This document shows positions 1-9,915 of a stretch of DNA of 64,000 nucleotides, piece by piece (positions within the stretch are counted from its first letter, which is position 1; every line of letters starts with the position of its first letter). The stretch is taken from contig NTJN01000004.1 in assembly GCA_002457515.1 (NCBI GenBank), positions 57,931 to 121,930 of the forward strand, read 5' to 3'. The notes under the pieces are model-generated. The model saw nothing but the letters and a program-made list of their open reading frames with translations, made no database searches and was not told the origin of the DNA. The translations under genes were made by a program, and so were the position numbers. This stretch comes from Pelagibacterales bacterium MED-G40. GTDB lineage: Bacteria; Pseudomonadota; Alphaproteobacteria; Pelagibacterales; Pelagibacteraceae.

Positions 1-451
1 CATAAATAGTTAGCTCGGCTGGAGCTGAGAATACTCTCACTGAGATATATTTATCAATTAAAATTTGAAGATTTTCCGAAGTTGCAAAAAAATTTTCAAT
101 CTGAGAGATGATATAATTTTGTGAAGCAATTATTGTAAAACCTATTAAGACTGCAATTATCATATTTCTCATTGTGGTTAATACTATTTCTCTATAGTCC
201 CCTCTCCCTAAAGCCTGTGCAACCAAGCCAACCGTACCCATCCTTAAAAATCCAAAGCTCCAATAGATCATGGTTATAACTGCAGTTGATATACTTACTG
301 CAGCTAGGAATTTTTGATCAGATAAATGACCCATTAATCCAGTATCAACAATGCCAACCATCGGAATGGCTAAATTTGAAAAAAATATGGGTAAAGACAA
401 TTTAATTATGTATAATTTTGAAATTTTTGCTGGGTGTTTAATAATATTCAT
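1..451 (-). CDS. MATE-family multidrug/Na+ antiporter, N-terminal part (cut by window edge)
   Basis: Reading the minus strand from an ATG at 451-449 gives 150 open codons running off the left edge with no stop. The translation begins MNIIKHPAKISKLYIIKLS and contains the MATE signatures PMVGIVDTGLMGHL, RMGTVGLVAQALGRGD and, near the edge, VRVFSAPAELTIY, which resemble DinF-like MATE proteins. Several hydrophobic membrane segments are visible. MATE proteins export cationic or aromatic compounds across the inner membrane in exchange for Na+ or H+. It is divergent from the terC-like gene (58 bases between starts). The substrate cannot be told from sequence. The C-terminal two thirds lie outside the window. 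Confidence 0.85.
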   Translation of the reverse strand, partial: MNIIKHPAKISKLYIIKLSLPIFFSNLAIPMVGIVDTGLMGHLSDQKFLAAVSISTAVITMIYWSFGFLRMGTVGLVAQALGRGDYREIVLTTMRNMIIAVLIGFTIIASQNYIISQIENFFATSENLQILIDKYISVRVFSAPAELTIY

Positions 452-509
452 AATTTTTTTATAAATTCCTCTTTATCCTAATATAATATAACTATATAAG
501 ACAAATATA

Positions 510-1130
510 ATGTTAGAACAAATTATAGTTTCAATACAAATTATAATTATTGATATAGTCATGGCCGCAGACAACGCGATCATTATAGGTCTTATAGCTT
601 CAGGTTTTGCAGAGAAAAATAGGAAAAGAATTATAGCATATGGGGTAGCTGCAGCGTTTATCTTTAGAATATTTTTTGCGCTTGGAGCGGTTTATGTATT
701 ACAATTTGCTTGGTTAAAAATTCTTGGTGGTGGTCTTTTATTATGGATTATTTACAATATAAGACAAGACCTTTTACAAAGTAAAAAAATCAAGTCTCCT
801 ACTATTAAATCACAAGAAAAAGTTTCTTTTGCAACTGGTTTTTATAGAGTTTTAATTGCTGACATTACTTTGAGTTTCGACAATGTATTAGGTGTAGTTG
901 GAGCCGCAAAAGATAATTATGCTTTAATGATAATGGGTTTGTTATTATCTGTTTTATTAGTTGTTACACTTGCTTCATATTTTGCTAATTATATTAGAAA
1001 CAACATATGGTTAGGTTATATAGGCTTATTTGTTATTATGATTGTAGCTCTTCAATTAATAATTGGAGGATTAATAAACCTTGAGGTTTTAAATATAAAC
1101 GAGAGGTTTGAGCCATTCTTCAGTATATAA
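510..1130 (+). CDS. TerC/YjbE-family integral membrane protein
   Basis: A 206-residue, very hydrophobic protein with about seven predicted membrane segments. The two acidic family motifs are present: MAADNAII near residue 18 and LSFDNVLGV near residue 122, both within membrane helices as in TerC proteins. Family members are implicated in metal ion export (notably Mn2+), often loading secreted metalloproteins; that role is family knowledge, not shown here. No clear Shine-Dalgarno precedes the ATG. The gene ends directly at a strong bidirectional terminator. Confidence 0.85.
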   Translation: MLEQIIVSIQIIIIDIVMAADNAIIIGLIASGFAEKNRKRIIAYGVAAAFIFRIFFALGAVYVLQFAWLKILGGGLLLWIIYNIRQDLLQSKKIKSPTIKSQEKVSFATGFYRVLIADITLSFDNVLGVVGAAKDNYALMIMGLLLSVLLVVTLASYFANYIRNNIWLGYIGLFVIMIVALQLIIGGLINLEVLNINERFEPFFSI

Positions 1131-1163
1131 AAAAAAACCCACCGAAAATCGGTGGGTTTTTTA
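1131..1163. terminator. Bidirectional intrinsic terminator between convergent genes
   Basis: An eight-pair GC-rich stem, CCCACCGA paired with TCGGTGGG around an AAA loop (1138-1156), is flanked by an A tract on the left and a T tract on the right. It can therefore stop transcription on both strands: the TerC-like gene from the left and the outer-membrane protein gene from the right. Confidence 0.9.
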
Positions 1164-1186
1164 ATTCTTTTGTAGAGCTCAGTTTT

Positions 1187-1855
1187 TTAGAACTGATATC
1201 CAACCGCTAAAGTTAGACCTCTAACATCAATATCACCTTCTACAATGTTACTTCCGTCTGATGTAAGTTTAATATCATCATAATCAGTTACGAAAAACTC
1301 CGATTTAATAAACATGTTGTTCGCTAAATCTGATTTAACTCCAAAACCAAACATATAACCATCTAAAGTATCGTCACCATAAGAAGAACCTGTTCCCAAG
1401 TTTTCTGATGTTATGATATCGGCTTGAACAAATCCAATTTTACCATAAAAGCTCGCGTAAAGAGGATATGATAAATATACTCCATAATGATCTTCGATTG
1501 ATGCTTGCGCTTTGTTACTAACGGCTGTTCCAGCAGTAGTGTCGCCATCTTGGAAGTCTGTATCATCTCTTTGCTTAACACTGTTACTAATATCAGCTTC
1601 ACCAGGTATATAGTCTACACCAAGTGTAATATTGTTCCATGTATATTCAGCAAATACTGAACCTATTGCAGTAGTGTTGCTTGCTGCACCAGTTGCGTCT
1701 ATGACACCAGTCGTTCTCAAAGTTTCCTTACCAGAAGCTTCAATTTCTACTAAAGATCCTGATAGTCCAACAGCGAAACCATCCTGAGAGTAAGCGTTAG
1801 ATGTTGCAAATAGGATTGCTATTGCTCCAAATATTTTACAAATTTTTCTTATCAT
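1187..1855 (-). CDS. Outer-membrane beta-barrel protein (porin-like/OmpA-like small barrel)
   Basis: 222 residues. The N-terminus MIRKICKIFGAIAILFATSNAYSQ is a clear Sec signal peptide with likely cleavage after Ala/Ser near residue 21-23. The mature part alternates polar and hydrophobic residues in repeated strands (for example VFAEYTWNNITLGVDYIPG, FYGKIGFVQADII, YMFGFGVKSDL) and ends in GLTLAVGYQF. The terminal Phe is typical of barrels inserted by BamA. It is a single gene with its own upstream region. Function beyond outer-membrane localisation cannot be assigned; it may be a small adhesion/structural barrel or a narrow channel. Confidence 0.75.
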   Translation of the reverse strand: MIRKICKIFGAIAILFATSNAYSQDGFAVGLSGSLVEIEASGKETLRTTGVIDATGAASNTTAIGSVFAEYTWNNITLGVDYIPGEADISNSVKQRDDTDFQDGDTTAGTAVSNKAQASIEDHYGVYLSYPLYASFYGKIGFVQADIITSENLGTGSSYGDDTLDGYMFGFGVKSDLANNMFIKSEFFVTDYDDIKLTSDGSNIVEGDIDVRGLTLAVGYQF

Positions 1856-2029
1856 ATGATTTCCTTTTTATTTACTTAATTGCAATTTTGCAAAATCTAT
1901 TGGATTCTCATTAAAATGTCACTTTAATAATAACAGTTGAAATTAACAGAATGCTTAAAAAAACACCATTTAAAGCCATTTTTTAGTTGTATTTTTGCAA
2001 CATCTAACAACTAATTTGAGCGAATAGTC

Positions 2030-3535
2030 TTAAAAAATCCCTGTTTTATCAGATTTATTTTTCTTTAGTTTTGGCATGACTTGGATGTTTAAATTTTTGA
2101 CATCTTTAGCCTTTAATGACTTTAGATTTTGAACGATTTTTAAAAATCTTTTAGACTCTTTTTGAGAAATAATGCCCTCAGTTAAAGTTTTAAATTTATT
2201 AATGTACTGAGATCTAGAGAAAGGCCTCAGTCCATAAGGATGTGCATCGGCTACAGCTTTTTCCTCCTCAATTTTAGTTCCATCTTTCATTACAATTTCT
2301 GCTCTTCCTCCAAAGCATCTATTCCTCGGATTAGGATCATGATATTTTTTTGTCCATTCAGAGTCTTCAAAAGTTTCAATTTTTTTCCACAGTTCAACTG
2401 TACTTTTTCTTGCCGCTCTCTCAGGTTTATAAGATTTTATATGGTGCCAATTACCGTCTTCTAATGCCACAGCAAATATATACATAATAGAGTGATCTAA
2501 TGTCTCTCTACTCGATTTTGGGTCCATTTTTTGAGGGTCATTTGCACCAGTTCCAATCACGTAGTGTGTGTGATGACTGGTATAAATATTTACTTTTTCT
2601 ATTTCATTAAAATTTTTGATTTTTCCTCTTAAACTTCTAGCTAGATCAATTAAAGCTTGTGACTGATATTCAGCTGAATGCTCTTTCGTATAAGTCTCTA
2701 AAATAGCTTTTTTCTCCTCATTTACATTTGGAAGCGGAACAGTGTATTCTTTGTCAGGACCTGAAAGGACATATGCTATTACACTATCTTCTCCCTCATA
2801 AATTGGATTAGGAGCGCCTTCTCCTCTCATGCATCTATCGACAGACTCTATTGCTAGTTTACCAGCATGAGCAGGTGCGAAAGCTTTCCAGCTTGAAATT
2901 TCACCTTTTCTTGATTGACGAGTAGAAATTGTTGTATGAAGTGCTTGCTGAATAGATTGATAAATAGTCTCAGTTTTTAATTTTAGTAAAGTTCCGACTC
3001 CAGCAGCTACACTTGGACCTAGATGTGCAATGTGATCAATTTTGTGTTCATGTAAACAGATTCCTTTTACTAAATTAACTTGAACTTCATAACCAGTAAG
3101 AATTCCTTTTATTAGATCCATTCCATTACAATTTTTTTGTTGAGCTACTGCTAGGATAGGTGGAATATTATCTGCAGGATGGCTGTAATCAGCTGCAAGA
3201 AAAGTATCGTGAAAGTCTAACTCCCTTACTGCTGTTCCATTTGCCCATGCAGCCCATTCACAATGAACTTTAATTTTAGGATTTAGTCCGAAAATAGTTG
3301 ATCCATTTTTTCTTAGATGAGCTAATGCCATATTTCTTGCTGAGACGACAGGCTTTCTATTAAAAGAAGCAATAGCTACAGAAGCATTATCGATAATTCT
3401 ATTAATTACCATTTCTATTGAATCTCCTCCAGGTCTAGATTTGTCAGAGGCTATTTCAGCAATCTTCCAGGCCAATTGATCTTCTTTTTTTAATCTTGAG
3501 GAAGAAGGATAAACTTTAACTTTAATCTCTCTCAT
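2030..3535 (-). CDS. prpD: MmgE/PrpD family protein, 2-methylcitrate dehydratase
   Basis: 501 residues, the size of PrpD (about 480-500). Family signatures include [39 protein letters not shown] and [20 protein letters not shown]. PrpD dehydrates 2-methylcitrate to 2-methyl-cis-aconitate in the methylcitrate cycle, which oxidises propionyl-CoA to pyruvate; an aconitase completes the hydration. The gene starts 4 bases after acnA ends, so the two are very probably cotranscribed and the pair may supply both steps. prpB and prpC are not in this window. Some MmgE/PrpD proteins act on other substrates, so the substrate is inferred from similarity and context. Confidence 0.85.
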   Translation of the reverse strand: MREIKVKVYPSSSRLKKEDQLAWKIAEIASDKSRPGGDSIEMVINRIIDNASVAIASFNRKPVVSARNMALAHLRKNGSTIFGLNPKIKVHCEWAAWANGTAVRELDFHDTFLAADYSHPADNIPPILAVAQQKNCNGMDLIKGILTGYEVQVNLVKGICLHEHKIDHIAHLGPSVAAGVGTLLKLKTETIYQSIQQALHTTISTRQSRKGEISSWKAFAPAHAGKLAIESVDRCMRGEGAPNPIYEGEDSVIAYVLSGPDKEYTVPLPNVNEEKKAILETYTKEHSAEYQSQALIDLARSLRGKIKNFNEIEKVNIYTSHHTHYVIGTGANDPQKMDPKSSRETLDHSIMYIFAVALEDGNWHHIKSYKPERAARKSTVELWKKIETFEDSEWTKKYHDPNPRNRCFGGRAEIVMKDGTKIEEEKAVADAHPYGLRPFSRSQYINKFKTLTEGIISQKESKRFLKIVQNLKSLKAKDVKNLNIQVMPKLKKNKSDKTGIF

Positions 3536-3539
3536 AACT

Positions 3540-6212
3540 CTAATTCAACATGTTTCTTAAAACATACTGAAGTATTCCACCATTTTTATAATATTCAATT
3601 TCATTTTCAGTATCAATTCTACAAAGTACTTTTATTTTTTTACTCGTACCATCTTTATATTTAATTTCACAAGACACTTCTTGTCGAGGTCTAACACCTT
3701 TATCAATGTTGACTACGGTAACTAACTCAGTTCCGGTTATATTTAATTTTTTTCTATCAAAACCGTCTTTAAACTGGAGTGGTAGGACACCCATCCCTAC
3801 CAAATTTGATCTATGAATTCTCTCAAAACTTTCAGCAATTACTGCCTTGACTCCTAATAATTTTGTGCCTTTCGCAGCCCAGTCCCTTGATGAGCCGGTC
3901 CCATATTCTTTACCAGCAATAACAACTAGATCATTTTTTCTCTTTTTATATTCAATTGCTGCATCATAAACGCTCATAACTTTTCCATCTGGTTGCAATG
4001 TAGTAAAGCCTCCTTCTGTCCCGGGTGCCATTTCATTTCTTATTTTAATATTTCCAAATGTTCCTCTCATCATCACCTCATGATTGCCTCTTCGAGCTCC
4101 ATATGAATTAAAATCTTTTTGTTGAATTTGATGTTTCATAAAATAATCTCCAGTCGGACTATCTTTTTTAATACTTCCGGCAGGTGAAATATGATCAGTT
4201 GTTACAGTGTCTGCCAATAATAATAATATTCTCGCATCATTTATTGGTTTAAATCCTTCAGGTTTATCTGGCAGGTTATCGAAAAAAGGAGGTCGTTTTA
4301 CATAAGTAGAATTTGCTTCCCAGTTATAAATGCTGCTATCTACTGTGTTAATTGAGCTCCATTCTTTTGGACCTTCAGAAACATTTGAATAGCGTTTTGT
4401 AAACATATCGGCGTTCACAGAGCTTAACATTAAATCTTCTATTTCTTTATTGCTCGGCCAAATATCTTTTAAAAAAACATCTTTTCCATTATTGTCTTTA
4501 CCTAAAGGTGTTTTATACAAATCAAAGTTCATATTGCCTGCCAAGGCATAGGCAACCACTAGTGGAGGAGATGCTAAATAATTAGCTTTTACATCTGGAT
4601 TTATTCTACCTTCAAAATTTCTATTTCCTGATAACACTGATACTGCGTACAAATCTTCCTTGCTAATAGCTTCTGAAATATTTCTATTAAGTGGTCCAGA
4701 ATTTCCAATACATGTAGTACATCCATATCCCACTAAGTTGAATCCTAGTGCGTCTAAATATTTATTCAAACCAGCTTTCTCTAAATAATCAGTAACAACC
4801 TGAGATCCTGGGGCCAAAGAAGTTTTAACCCAAGGTTTTACTTTTAAACCTTTTTTATGAGCTTTTTGAGCTAATAAGCCAGCTCCAATTAATACACTTG
4901 GATTTGAAGTATTTGTGCAAGATGTAATTGCAGCTATAACAATATCACCATCCTTTAATCTAAAATCTACTCCCTCGACTTTCGCATCAACTATTTTATT
5001 TCTTTTTGTGTTTTCTTTATAAACTTTAGCGAATGCAGGTGAAGCCTCTGTTAATAAAACTTTATCTTGAGGTCGTTTAGGACCTGAAATACTTGGAACA
5101 ACAGTTTCTAAATCTAAAGATAATCTATCAGTAAATTCCACATCGTTACTTACCCATAGTCCTTGTTCTTTTGAATATTTTTCTACAAGCGAAATAGTTT
5201 CTTTATCTCGTCCTGATAATTTTAAATATTTAAGTGTTTCGTCATCAACTGGGAAAAAACCACAAGTTGCTCCGTACTCTGGGGCCATATTGGCTATAGT
5301 TGCTCGGTCAGCTAAGGTTAAATTATTTAATCCCTCACCATAAAATTCAACAAATTTTCCTACAACACCTTTTTTTCTTAACATTTCTACAATTGTTAAA
5401 ACTAAATCTGTTGCCGTTGTTCCTTCAATTAGTTTTCCTTTAATTTGAACTCCAACCACCTCAGGGATTAACATAGAAACTGGTTGTCCAAGCATTGCGG
5501 CTTCTGCTTCTATTCCACCTACACCCCAACCTAAAACAGATAAAGCATTTACCATAGTGGTGTGACTGTCTGTTCCAACTAAAGTATCTGGATAGGCATA
5601 AAAATCATTACCACTTTTAGATGACCAAACTACTTTTGCTAAATATTCTAAATTAACTTGATGACAAATTCCTGTTCCTGGCGGAACCACTCTAAAATTA
5701 TTAAATGCCTTTTGACCCCATTTTAAAAAAGAATATCTTTCACCATTCCTCAAAAATTCTCTTTCAACATTTTTTTCAAATGATTTACCGGATGCATATT
5801 CGTCAACCATCACTGAATGATCGATTACTAAATCTACAGTAGAAAGTGGATTAATTTTTTTTGGATCTTTGTTCTTTAACTTCACAGCATCTCTCATTGC
5901 AGCCAAATCAGCTACTGCTGGAATGCCAGTATAATCCTGCATTAAAACTCTCGCTGGTCTGTAAGCTATTTCAGTATTAGATTTTTTATTTTTTAACCAT
6001 TCTTTTACTGCCAATATTTGTTTCTTATCAACTGTAAGATTATCTTCAAACCGTAAAAGGTTTTCTAATAATACTTTCAAAGACTTTGGTAGTTTAGAAA
6101 TACCCTCTAATCCATTTTTTTCAGCCTTGTGTAAATTAAAAATCTTATATTCTTTTCCTGATGATTTAATTGTATCTAGAGATTTAAAAGAATTTTTACT
6201 ATTAAATTCCAT
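3540..6212 (-). CDS. acnA: Aconitate hydratase A
   Basis: 890 residues, matching AcnA (about 890). It carries the aconitase N-terminal signature [19 protein letters not shown] and the three [4Fe-4S] cysteines in [19 protein letters not shown] and [13 protein letters not shown]. The C-terminal swivel domain contains [16 protein letters not shown] and the substrate-binding region [21 protein letters not shown]. It interconverts citrate and isocitrate in the TCA cycle and may also hydrate 2-methyl-cis-aconitate made by the adjacent PrpD. It lies 3 bases after lysE and 4 bases before prpD, so it is an internal gene of an operon. The length and the AcnA-type motif argue against AcnD. Confidence 0.97.
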   Translation of the reverse strand: MEFNSKNSFKSLDTIKSSGKEYKIFNLHKAEKNGLEGISKLPKSLKVLLENLLRFEDNLTVDKKQILAVKEWLKNKKSNTEIAYRPARVLMQDYTGIPAVADLAAMRDAVKLKNKDPKKINPLSTVDLVIDHSVMVDEYASGKSFEKNVEREFLRNGERYSFLKWGQKAFNNFRVVPPGTGICHQVNLEYLAKVVWSSKSGNDFYAYPDTLVGTDSHTTMVNALSVLGWGVGGIEAEAAMLGQPVSMLIPEVVGVQIKGKLIEGTTATDLVLTIVEMLRKKGVVGKFVEFYGEGLNNLTLADRATIANMAPEYGATCGFFPVDDETLKYLKLSGRDKETISLVEKYSKEQGLWVSNDVEFTDRLSLDLETVVPSISGPKRPQDKVLLTEASPAFAKVYKENTKRNKIVDAKVEGVDFRLKDGDIVIAAITSCTNTSNPSVLIGAGLLAQKAHKKGLKVKPWVKTSLAPGSQVVTDYLEKAGLNKYLDALGFNLVGYGCTTCIGNSGPLNRNISEAISKEDLYAVSVLSGNRNFEGRINPDVKANYLASPPLVVAYALAGNMNFDLYKTPLGKDNNGKDVFLKDIWPSNKEIEDLMLSSVNADMFTKRYSNVSEGPKEWSSINTVDSSIYNWEANSTYVKRPPFFDNLPDKPEGFKPINDARILLLLADTVTTDHISPAGSIKKDSPTGDYFMKHQIQQKDFNSYGARRGNHEVMMRGTFGNIKIRNEMAPGTEGGFTTLQPDGKVMSVYDAAIEYKKRKNDLVVIAGKEYGTGSSRDWAAKGTKLLGVKAVIAESFERIHRSNLVGMGVLPLQFKDGFDRKKLNITGTELVTVVNIDKGVRPRQEVSCEIKYKDGTSKKIKVLCRIDTENEIEYYKNGGILQYVLRNMLN

Positions 6213-6215
6213 GCG

Positions 6216-6803
6216 CTATACATAAAACAAAATTACGCAAACGATAAGCAAAAAAGACATTGTGTAATTAAAAGTCTTAATAAACCTGTCGCTTGTGGCA
6301 AATTTTCTCATATATTTGCCCATTAGACACCAAGCTGTTTGGCTTCCTATTGCCATAAAGAAAAAGACAACTGTTAATATTATAGAGTCTCTAAAAAAAT
6401 TTTTAGGATCAATAAACATAGAGATTGCGGTTAATCCGACTATAATACTTTTAGGATTTATAAATTGAAAAAAGAATGTGTTTAAGAAAGTGACAGGTTT
6501 AGGATCTATTTTTTTTTCTGAATGTCCTGCATATGACAGTTTATATGCCATATATAAAAGATATATTGATCCTGAAATTTTAATTATAGTTTGAATAATT
6601 TCAAATCTTTGGAAAACGGCAACAGATCCAAATTGTAACAAAATAATAAGTATCGTCCAACCAGTAACTACACCCAACATAGTTGGTATTGCTTTTTTAA
6701 AACCAAAGTTAAATGCAGTATAAGAAGTCATTATGTTGTTTGGACCTGGCGAAAAAGCGGTTGCAATACCAAATAAGATTAAAGAAATTAATTCTGATAG
6801 CAT
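6216..6803 (-). CDS. LysE/RhtB-family amino-acid exporter
   Basis: 195 residues with about six membrane helices. The N-terminal FSPGPNNIMTSYTAFNFGFK is the LysE/RhtB signature (PGP plus N), followed by PTMLGVVTGW. Members export amino acids or their analogues across the inner membrane by proton antiport. Its start overlaps the csaA stop by one base and its end is 3 bases from acnA, so it is in the csaA-lysE-acnA-prpD operon. The substrate is not predictable. Confidence 0.88.
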   Translation of the reverse strand: MLSELISLILFGIATAFSPGPNNIMTSYTAFNFGFKKAIPTMLGVVTGWTILIILLQFGSVAVFQRFEIIQTIIKISGSIYLLYMAYKLSYAGHSEKKIDPKPVTFLNTFFFQFINPKSIIVGLTAISMFIDPKNFFRDSIILTVVFFFMAIGSQTAWCLMGKYMRKFATSDRFIKTFNYTMSFLLIVCVILFYV

Positions 6804-7138
6804 TAAGCGATATCTAGCCCGTTTTCAGTTTTTTGAGAAGGATGAACTAATACAACCTTGCCGTCTTTTTCGATAGCTCCTAAAATTAAAACCTCTGACA
6901 CAACTCCAGCAATATTTTTTTTTGGAAAATTACAAACACCAATTACTTGTTTTCCAATAAGATTCTCAGAGTTATAATAATGGGTAATTTGAGCTGAAGA
7001 CTGTTTGATTCCAATTTCAGGTCCAAAATCAACTTTAACAACTAAAGATGGCTTTCTGGCTTTTTCATTTTTTTTTACTTCTAAAACTGTGCCAATTTTT
7101 ATTATAACTTTTTTAAAATCATCGTAACTAATTTCCAT
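6803..7138 (-). CDS. csaA: CsaA-type tRNA-binding protein / export chaperone
   Basis: 111 residues forming a single tRNA-binding OB fold (as in the MetRS C-terminus and Trbp111). Visible motifs are IGTVLEVKKNEKARKPSLVVKVDFG, with IKQSSAQI and VVSEVLILGAIEKDGKVVLVHPS. In the first the basic patch matches the CsaA consensus. CsaA proteins are small dimers with tRNA-binding and weak chaperone/export activity. It is the first gene after the 7166-7181 terminator and probably begins the transcript reading through lysE, acnA and prpD. The presence of a housekeeping chaperone-like gene ahead of acnA is notable but may simply reflect genome compaction. Confidence 0.88.
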   Translation of the reverse strand: MEISYDDFKKVIIKIGTVLEVKKNEKARKPSLVVKVDFGPEIGIKQSSAQITHYYNSENLIGKQVIGVCNFPKKNIAGVVSEVLILGAIEKDGKVVLVHPSQKTENGLDIA

Positions 7139-7157
7139 AATTTACCTATCTAAGTTA

Positions 7158-7188
7158 AAAAAAAAGGGGGCTTTAGCCCCCTTTTTTT
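7158..7188. terminator. Bidirectional intrinsic terminator after livK
   Basis: A six-pair stem GGGGGC/GCCCCC (7166-7171 with 7176-7181) and a TTTA loop, with an A run on the left and a T run on the right. On the minus strand it ends the proC-liv transcript 29 bases past the livK stop and insulates csaA. Confidence 0.92.
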
Positions 7189-7209
7189 AATTTTATAAAT
7201 TAAAAAAAA

Positions 7210-8313
7210 TTACAGCTGTTTGTAATTTCCTTTGCTCCATTCATACCATACATAACCTGGTAAACTCACGTCGCCTTTTTTATCAAAGCTTAGAGTTCCA
7301 AGCACAGTATTAAATTTACCTTTTTTCATAGCTTTCATTACTTTCTTGCTATCTGTTGAACCGGCAGCTTTCGCGGCTTGTTCAAAAACTTCAAGAGCAG
7401 CATATGAGTAAAGTACATAACCTTCAGGTTCTATACCTGCAGCTTTGAACTTTTTAACTAATGGGGCAGCTTGAGGATTATTTCTAGGATCTGGGCTGAA
7501 AGTCATTAATGTTCCTTCGCCAGCATCGCCAGTAATTTGCCAGTATTCTGCTGTAACCAATGCATCACCACTTATTAACTTAGTTTTCATACCTTGATCT
7601 CTCATTTGTCTTACGATCAAGCCACCTTCTGTGTGGTAACCACCAAGATAAACTGCTTCAATACCTTTTGACTTAAGTTTAGAAACTAAAGCAGAGTAAT
7701 CTTTTTCACCTGCTGTAATAGCTTCGTACATAGTTTCTTTCAAGCCAGCTTTATTCATATTCATTTTTGTAGCATCTGCTAAACCTTTTCCATAAGCGGT
7801 TTTGTCATGAATAATTGCAACTTTTTTTCCTTTGTATGTTTTTGCTAAAAAATTACCAGCAACTTCGCCCTGTTGGTCATCTCTACCGCAAACTCTAAAT
7901 ACGTTTGGTCCACCTTCATCCGTAAAAGCCGGATTTGTTGAAGCTGGAGAAACTTGAATAATACCTTCTTCAGTATAAACTTTTGAAGCCGGTATTGAAG
8001 ATCCAGAACAGAAGTGACCTGCAACATAGGCAACTTTCTGTGATACAAATTTATTAGCAACAGCAACTGCTTGTTTTGGATCACAAGCATCATCACCTAT
8101 TACTAATTTAACTTTTTCTCCATTGATACCGCCTTTTGCATTAACGTCTTTAACCCACATTTCAGCACCAGCTTTTAGCTGAGCACCAAAAGATGCATAT
8201 TGTCCGCTCATTGGTCCAGCACTTGCAACTACAACGTCAGCCTTTGCTGAGAACGAACCAAACATTAAAAAGGCAGTAAATATAGAAATTAGATATTTTA
8301 ATGATCTAATCAT
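7210..8313 (-). CDS. livK: Branched-chain amino-acid-type ABC transporter, periplasmic substrate-binding protein
   Basis: 367 residues. A signal peptide (MIRSLKYLISIFTAFLMFGS to SAKA) precedes a type-I periplasmic-binding fold: VVVASAGPMSGQYASFGAQL, KLVIGDDACDPKQAVAVANK, YVAGHFCSGSSIPASKVYTEE and NVFRVCGRDDQQGEVAGNFL. These match LivJ/LivK proteins, including the paired cysteines of the first lobe. It captures amino acids (Leu/Ile/Val or related) in the periplasm for LivHMGF. It is last in the operon, after an 86-base spacer holding a (TTAA)n run and a good GGAG ribosome-binding site, followed by a strong terminator. This placement allows separate high expression. Confidence 0.93.
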   Translation of the reverse strand: MIRSLKYLISIFTAFLMFGSFSAKADVVVASAGPMSGQYASFGAQLKAGAEMWVKDVNAKGGINGEKVKLVIGDDACDPKQAVAVANKFVSQKVAYVAGHFCSGSSIPASKVYTEEGIIQVSPASTNPAFTDEGGPNVFRVCGRDDQQGEVAGNFLAKTYKGKKVAIIHDKTAYGKGLADATKMNMNKAGLKETMYEAITAGEKDYSALVSKLKSKGIEAVYLGGYHTEGGLIVRQMRDQGMKTKLISGDALVTAEYWQITGDAGEGTLMTFSPDPRNNPQAAPLVKKFKAAGIEPEGYVLYSYAALEVFEQAAKAAGSTDSKKVMKAMKKGKFNTVLGTLSFDKKGDVSLPGYVWYEWSKGNYKQL

Positions 8314-8326
8314 TTTATTCTCCTTG

Positions 8327-8345
8327 TTAATTAATTAATTAATTA
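8327..8345. repeat. (TTAA)n run upstream of livK
   Basis: An uninterrupted 19-base TTAA repeat lies 14-32 bases upstream of the livK ATG, just before its ribosome-binding site. A similar run is found at the same position upstream of the other Liv-type binding protein at 28204. It could form part of a promoter or an unstructured, ribosome-accessible leader; no function is shown. Confidence 0.7.
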
Positions 8346-8399
8346 GGGATAATAAACTACAACTATAAGTTAGTGTAAATACGCAAACTGTCCAAAAAG

Positions 8400-9116
8400 T
8401 TATTTTTTTCCGCCCTCTAAATAAGCTGCTTGCACGTCTGGGTTGTTAAGAAGATCTTTACCGCTTCCCTCAAGGTTTATATTTCCATTAACTAGAACAT
8501 ATCCTCTATCGGCAAGTTCCAGTGCTTTTTTTGCATTCTGTTCAACTAAAAAAACTGTCACTCCTTTTTCTTTATTAATATTTTTTATTGAAGCAAAAAT
8601 TTGATTTACAAGTTTTGGAGCTATTCCTAAAGAAGGTTCGTCTAATAAAAGCATTCGTGGTCTAGCCATCATTGCTCTCCCTATAGCTAGCATTTGTTGT
8701 TCGCCTCCAGATAAAGTTCCACCTCTTTGCGACAATCGATCCTTTAAAACAGGAAAAAGATCATAAACTTCTTTTGCATCTTGATTAAAATTTTTTCCTT
8801 TTTGATTTACAGAAGCTCCTAATCTTAAATTATCTTCTACTGTTAATCTTGAAAATATTCTTCTTCCTTCAGGAACTTGAGAAATACCAAGATTGACAAT
8901 ATCATGAGGAGGTAAATTTGATATATTTTTTTTATCAAAAACTATTTCACCAGTAGCAGCTTTATTGACACCACTTATTGTCATTAGTAGAGTTGATTTT
9001 CCTGCGCCATTTGATCCGATTAAAGCGACTATTTCACCATCATTTACTTTAACGTCTACGCCTCGAAGTGCTTGAATGTTTCCATAAAAAGTTTCGACTT
9101 TAGAAATATTAAGCAT
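8400..9116 (-). CDS. livF: Branched-chain amino-acid ABC transporter, ATP-binding protein LivF
   Basis: 238 residues. Walker A GSNGAGKST (near residue 34), the ABC signature LSGGEQQMLAIGRAMM, Walker B MLLLDEPSLGIAP and the H-loop region VFLVEQNAKKALELADRGYVL are all present, and VPEGRRIFSRLTVEDNL is typical of LivF. It is one of the two ATPases energising the importer at the cytoplasmic face. It follows livG by a single base. Confidence 0.95.
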   Translation of the reverse strand: MLNISKVETFYGNIQALRGVDVKVNDGEIVALIGSNGAGKSTLLMTISGVNKAATGEIVFDKKNISNLPPHDIVNLGISQVPEGRRIFSRLTVEDNLRLGASVNQKGKNFNQDAKEVYDLFPVLKDRLSQRGGTLSGGEQQMLAIGRAMMARPRMLLLDEPSLGIAPKLVNQIFASIKNINKEKGVTVFLVEQNAKKALELADRGYVLVNGNINLEGSGKDLLNNPDVQAAYLEGGKK

Positions 9117-9117
9117 T

Positions 9118-9912
9118 TTATTCCTCTGTTCCTAAATAAGCCTCAATAACTTCTGGACTTTTTTTCGTTTCTTGAGCAGTTCCTTCAAAAATTTTTTTGC
9201 CATAGTTTAAAACAACAACATGATCTGAAATACCCATTACAACGCTCATGTCATGTTCGATTAATAAAATTCCAGTTTTTTTCTCTTTTTGTATAAATTT
9301 AAGTAATTTATTTAATTCTGCTGACTCTTTGGCGTTTAGTCCTGCAGCTGGTTCATCTAAACATAAAAGATAAGGTTCTATACACATAGCTCTAACAATT
9401 TCTAATTTTCTTTGATCTCCATAAGGAAGATCTCCTGCATTATCGTCTGCTCTATTTGTTAGATTGATTATATCTAGCCAATATTTAGAAATTTCTTTTG
9501 CTTCTTTTTCCTTTCTTAAAAAAGAAGGTGCATTTATTAATCCTAATAAAGAAAATCCTGAAGCCGCCATAAGTTTATTATGTTGAGCTACCATCATATT
9601 TTCTAAAACTGACATTTGTGGAAATAGTCTTATATTTTGAAAGGTTCTTGCTACGCCAGCTTTTTGAGCTACTTTAAAATCTGAAAATTTTTTTAAATCT
9701 AGTGTTTTGTTGTCTTTGTTCAAAAACATAGAGCCTGATGAGGCTTTATAAAAACCAGTTAAGCAATTAAAAACTGTAGTTTTTCCAGCGCCATTAGGTC
9801 CTATAATAGAAGTTATTTGATCTTTCATTGCAGAAAAAGATAAATCATCAATAGCAATTAATCCTCCAAACTTCATTGTTAAATTTTCTACACTTAGTAA
9901 TTTTTCACTCAT
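9118..9912 (-). CDS. livG: Branched-chain amino-acid ABC transporter, ATP-binding protein LivG
   Basis: 264 residues with Walker A GPNGAGKTT, the LivG-specific AGVARTFQNIRLFPQMSVLENM stretch, a degenerate signature LPYGDQRKLEIVRAM (normal for LivG), Walker B LLCLDEPAAGLN, and IEHDMSVVMGISDHVVVLNYG. It forms the heterodimeric ATPase with LivF. The order LivH-M-G-F and near-zero spacing indicate one transcript. Confidence 0.95.
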   Translation of the reverse strand: MSEKLLSVENLTMKFGGLIAIDDLSFSAMKDQITSIIGPNGAGKTTVFNCLTGFYKASSGSMFLNKDNKTLDLKKFSDFKVAQKAGVARTFQNIRLFPQMSVLENMMVAQHNKLMAASGFSLLGLINAPSFLRKEKEAKEISKYWLDIINLTNRADDNAGDLPYGDQRKLEIVRAMCIEPYLLCLDEPAAGLNAKESAELNKLLKFIQKEKKTGILLIEHDMSVVMGISDHVVVLNYGKKIFEGTAQETKKSPEVIEAYLGTEE

Positions 9913-9915
9913 AAA

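Noticed and set aside
1983..2014. Inverted repeat TTAGTTG / CAACTAA downstream of prpD.
   Set aside because: It has a weak A/T-rich stem with a long loop and no T tract on the transcribed side, so I do not call it a terminator.
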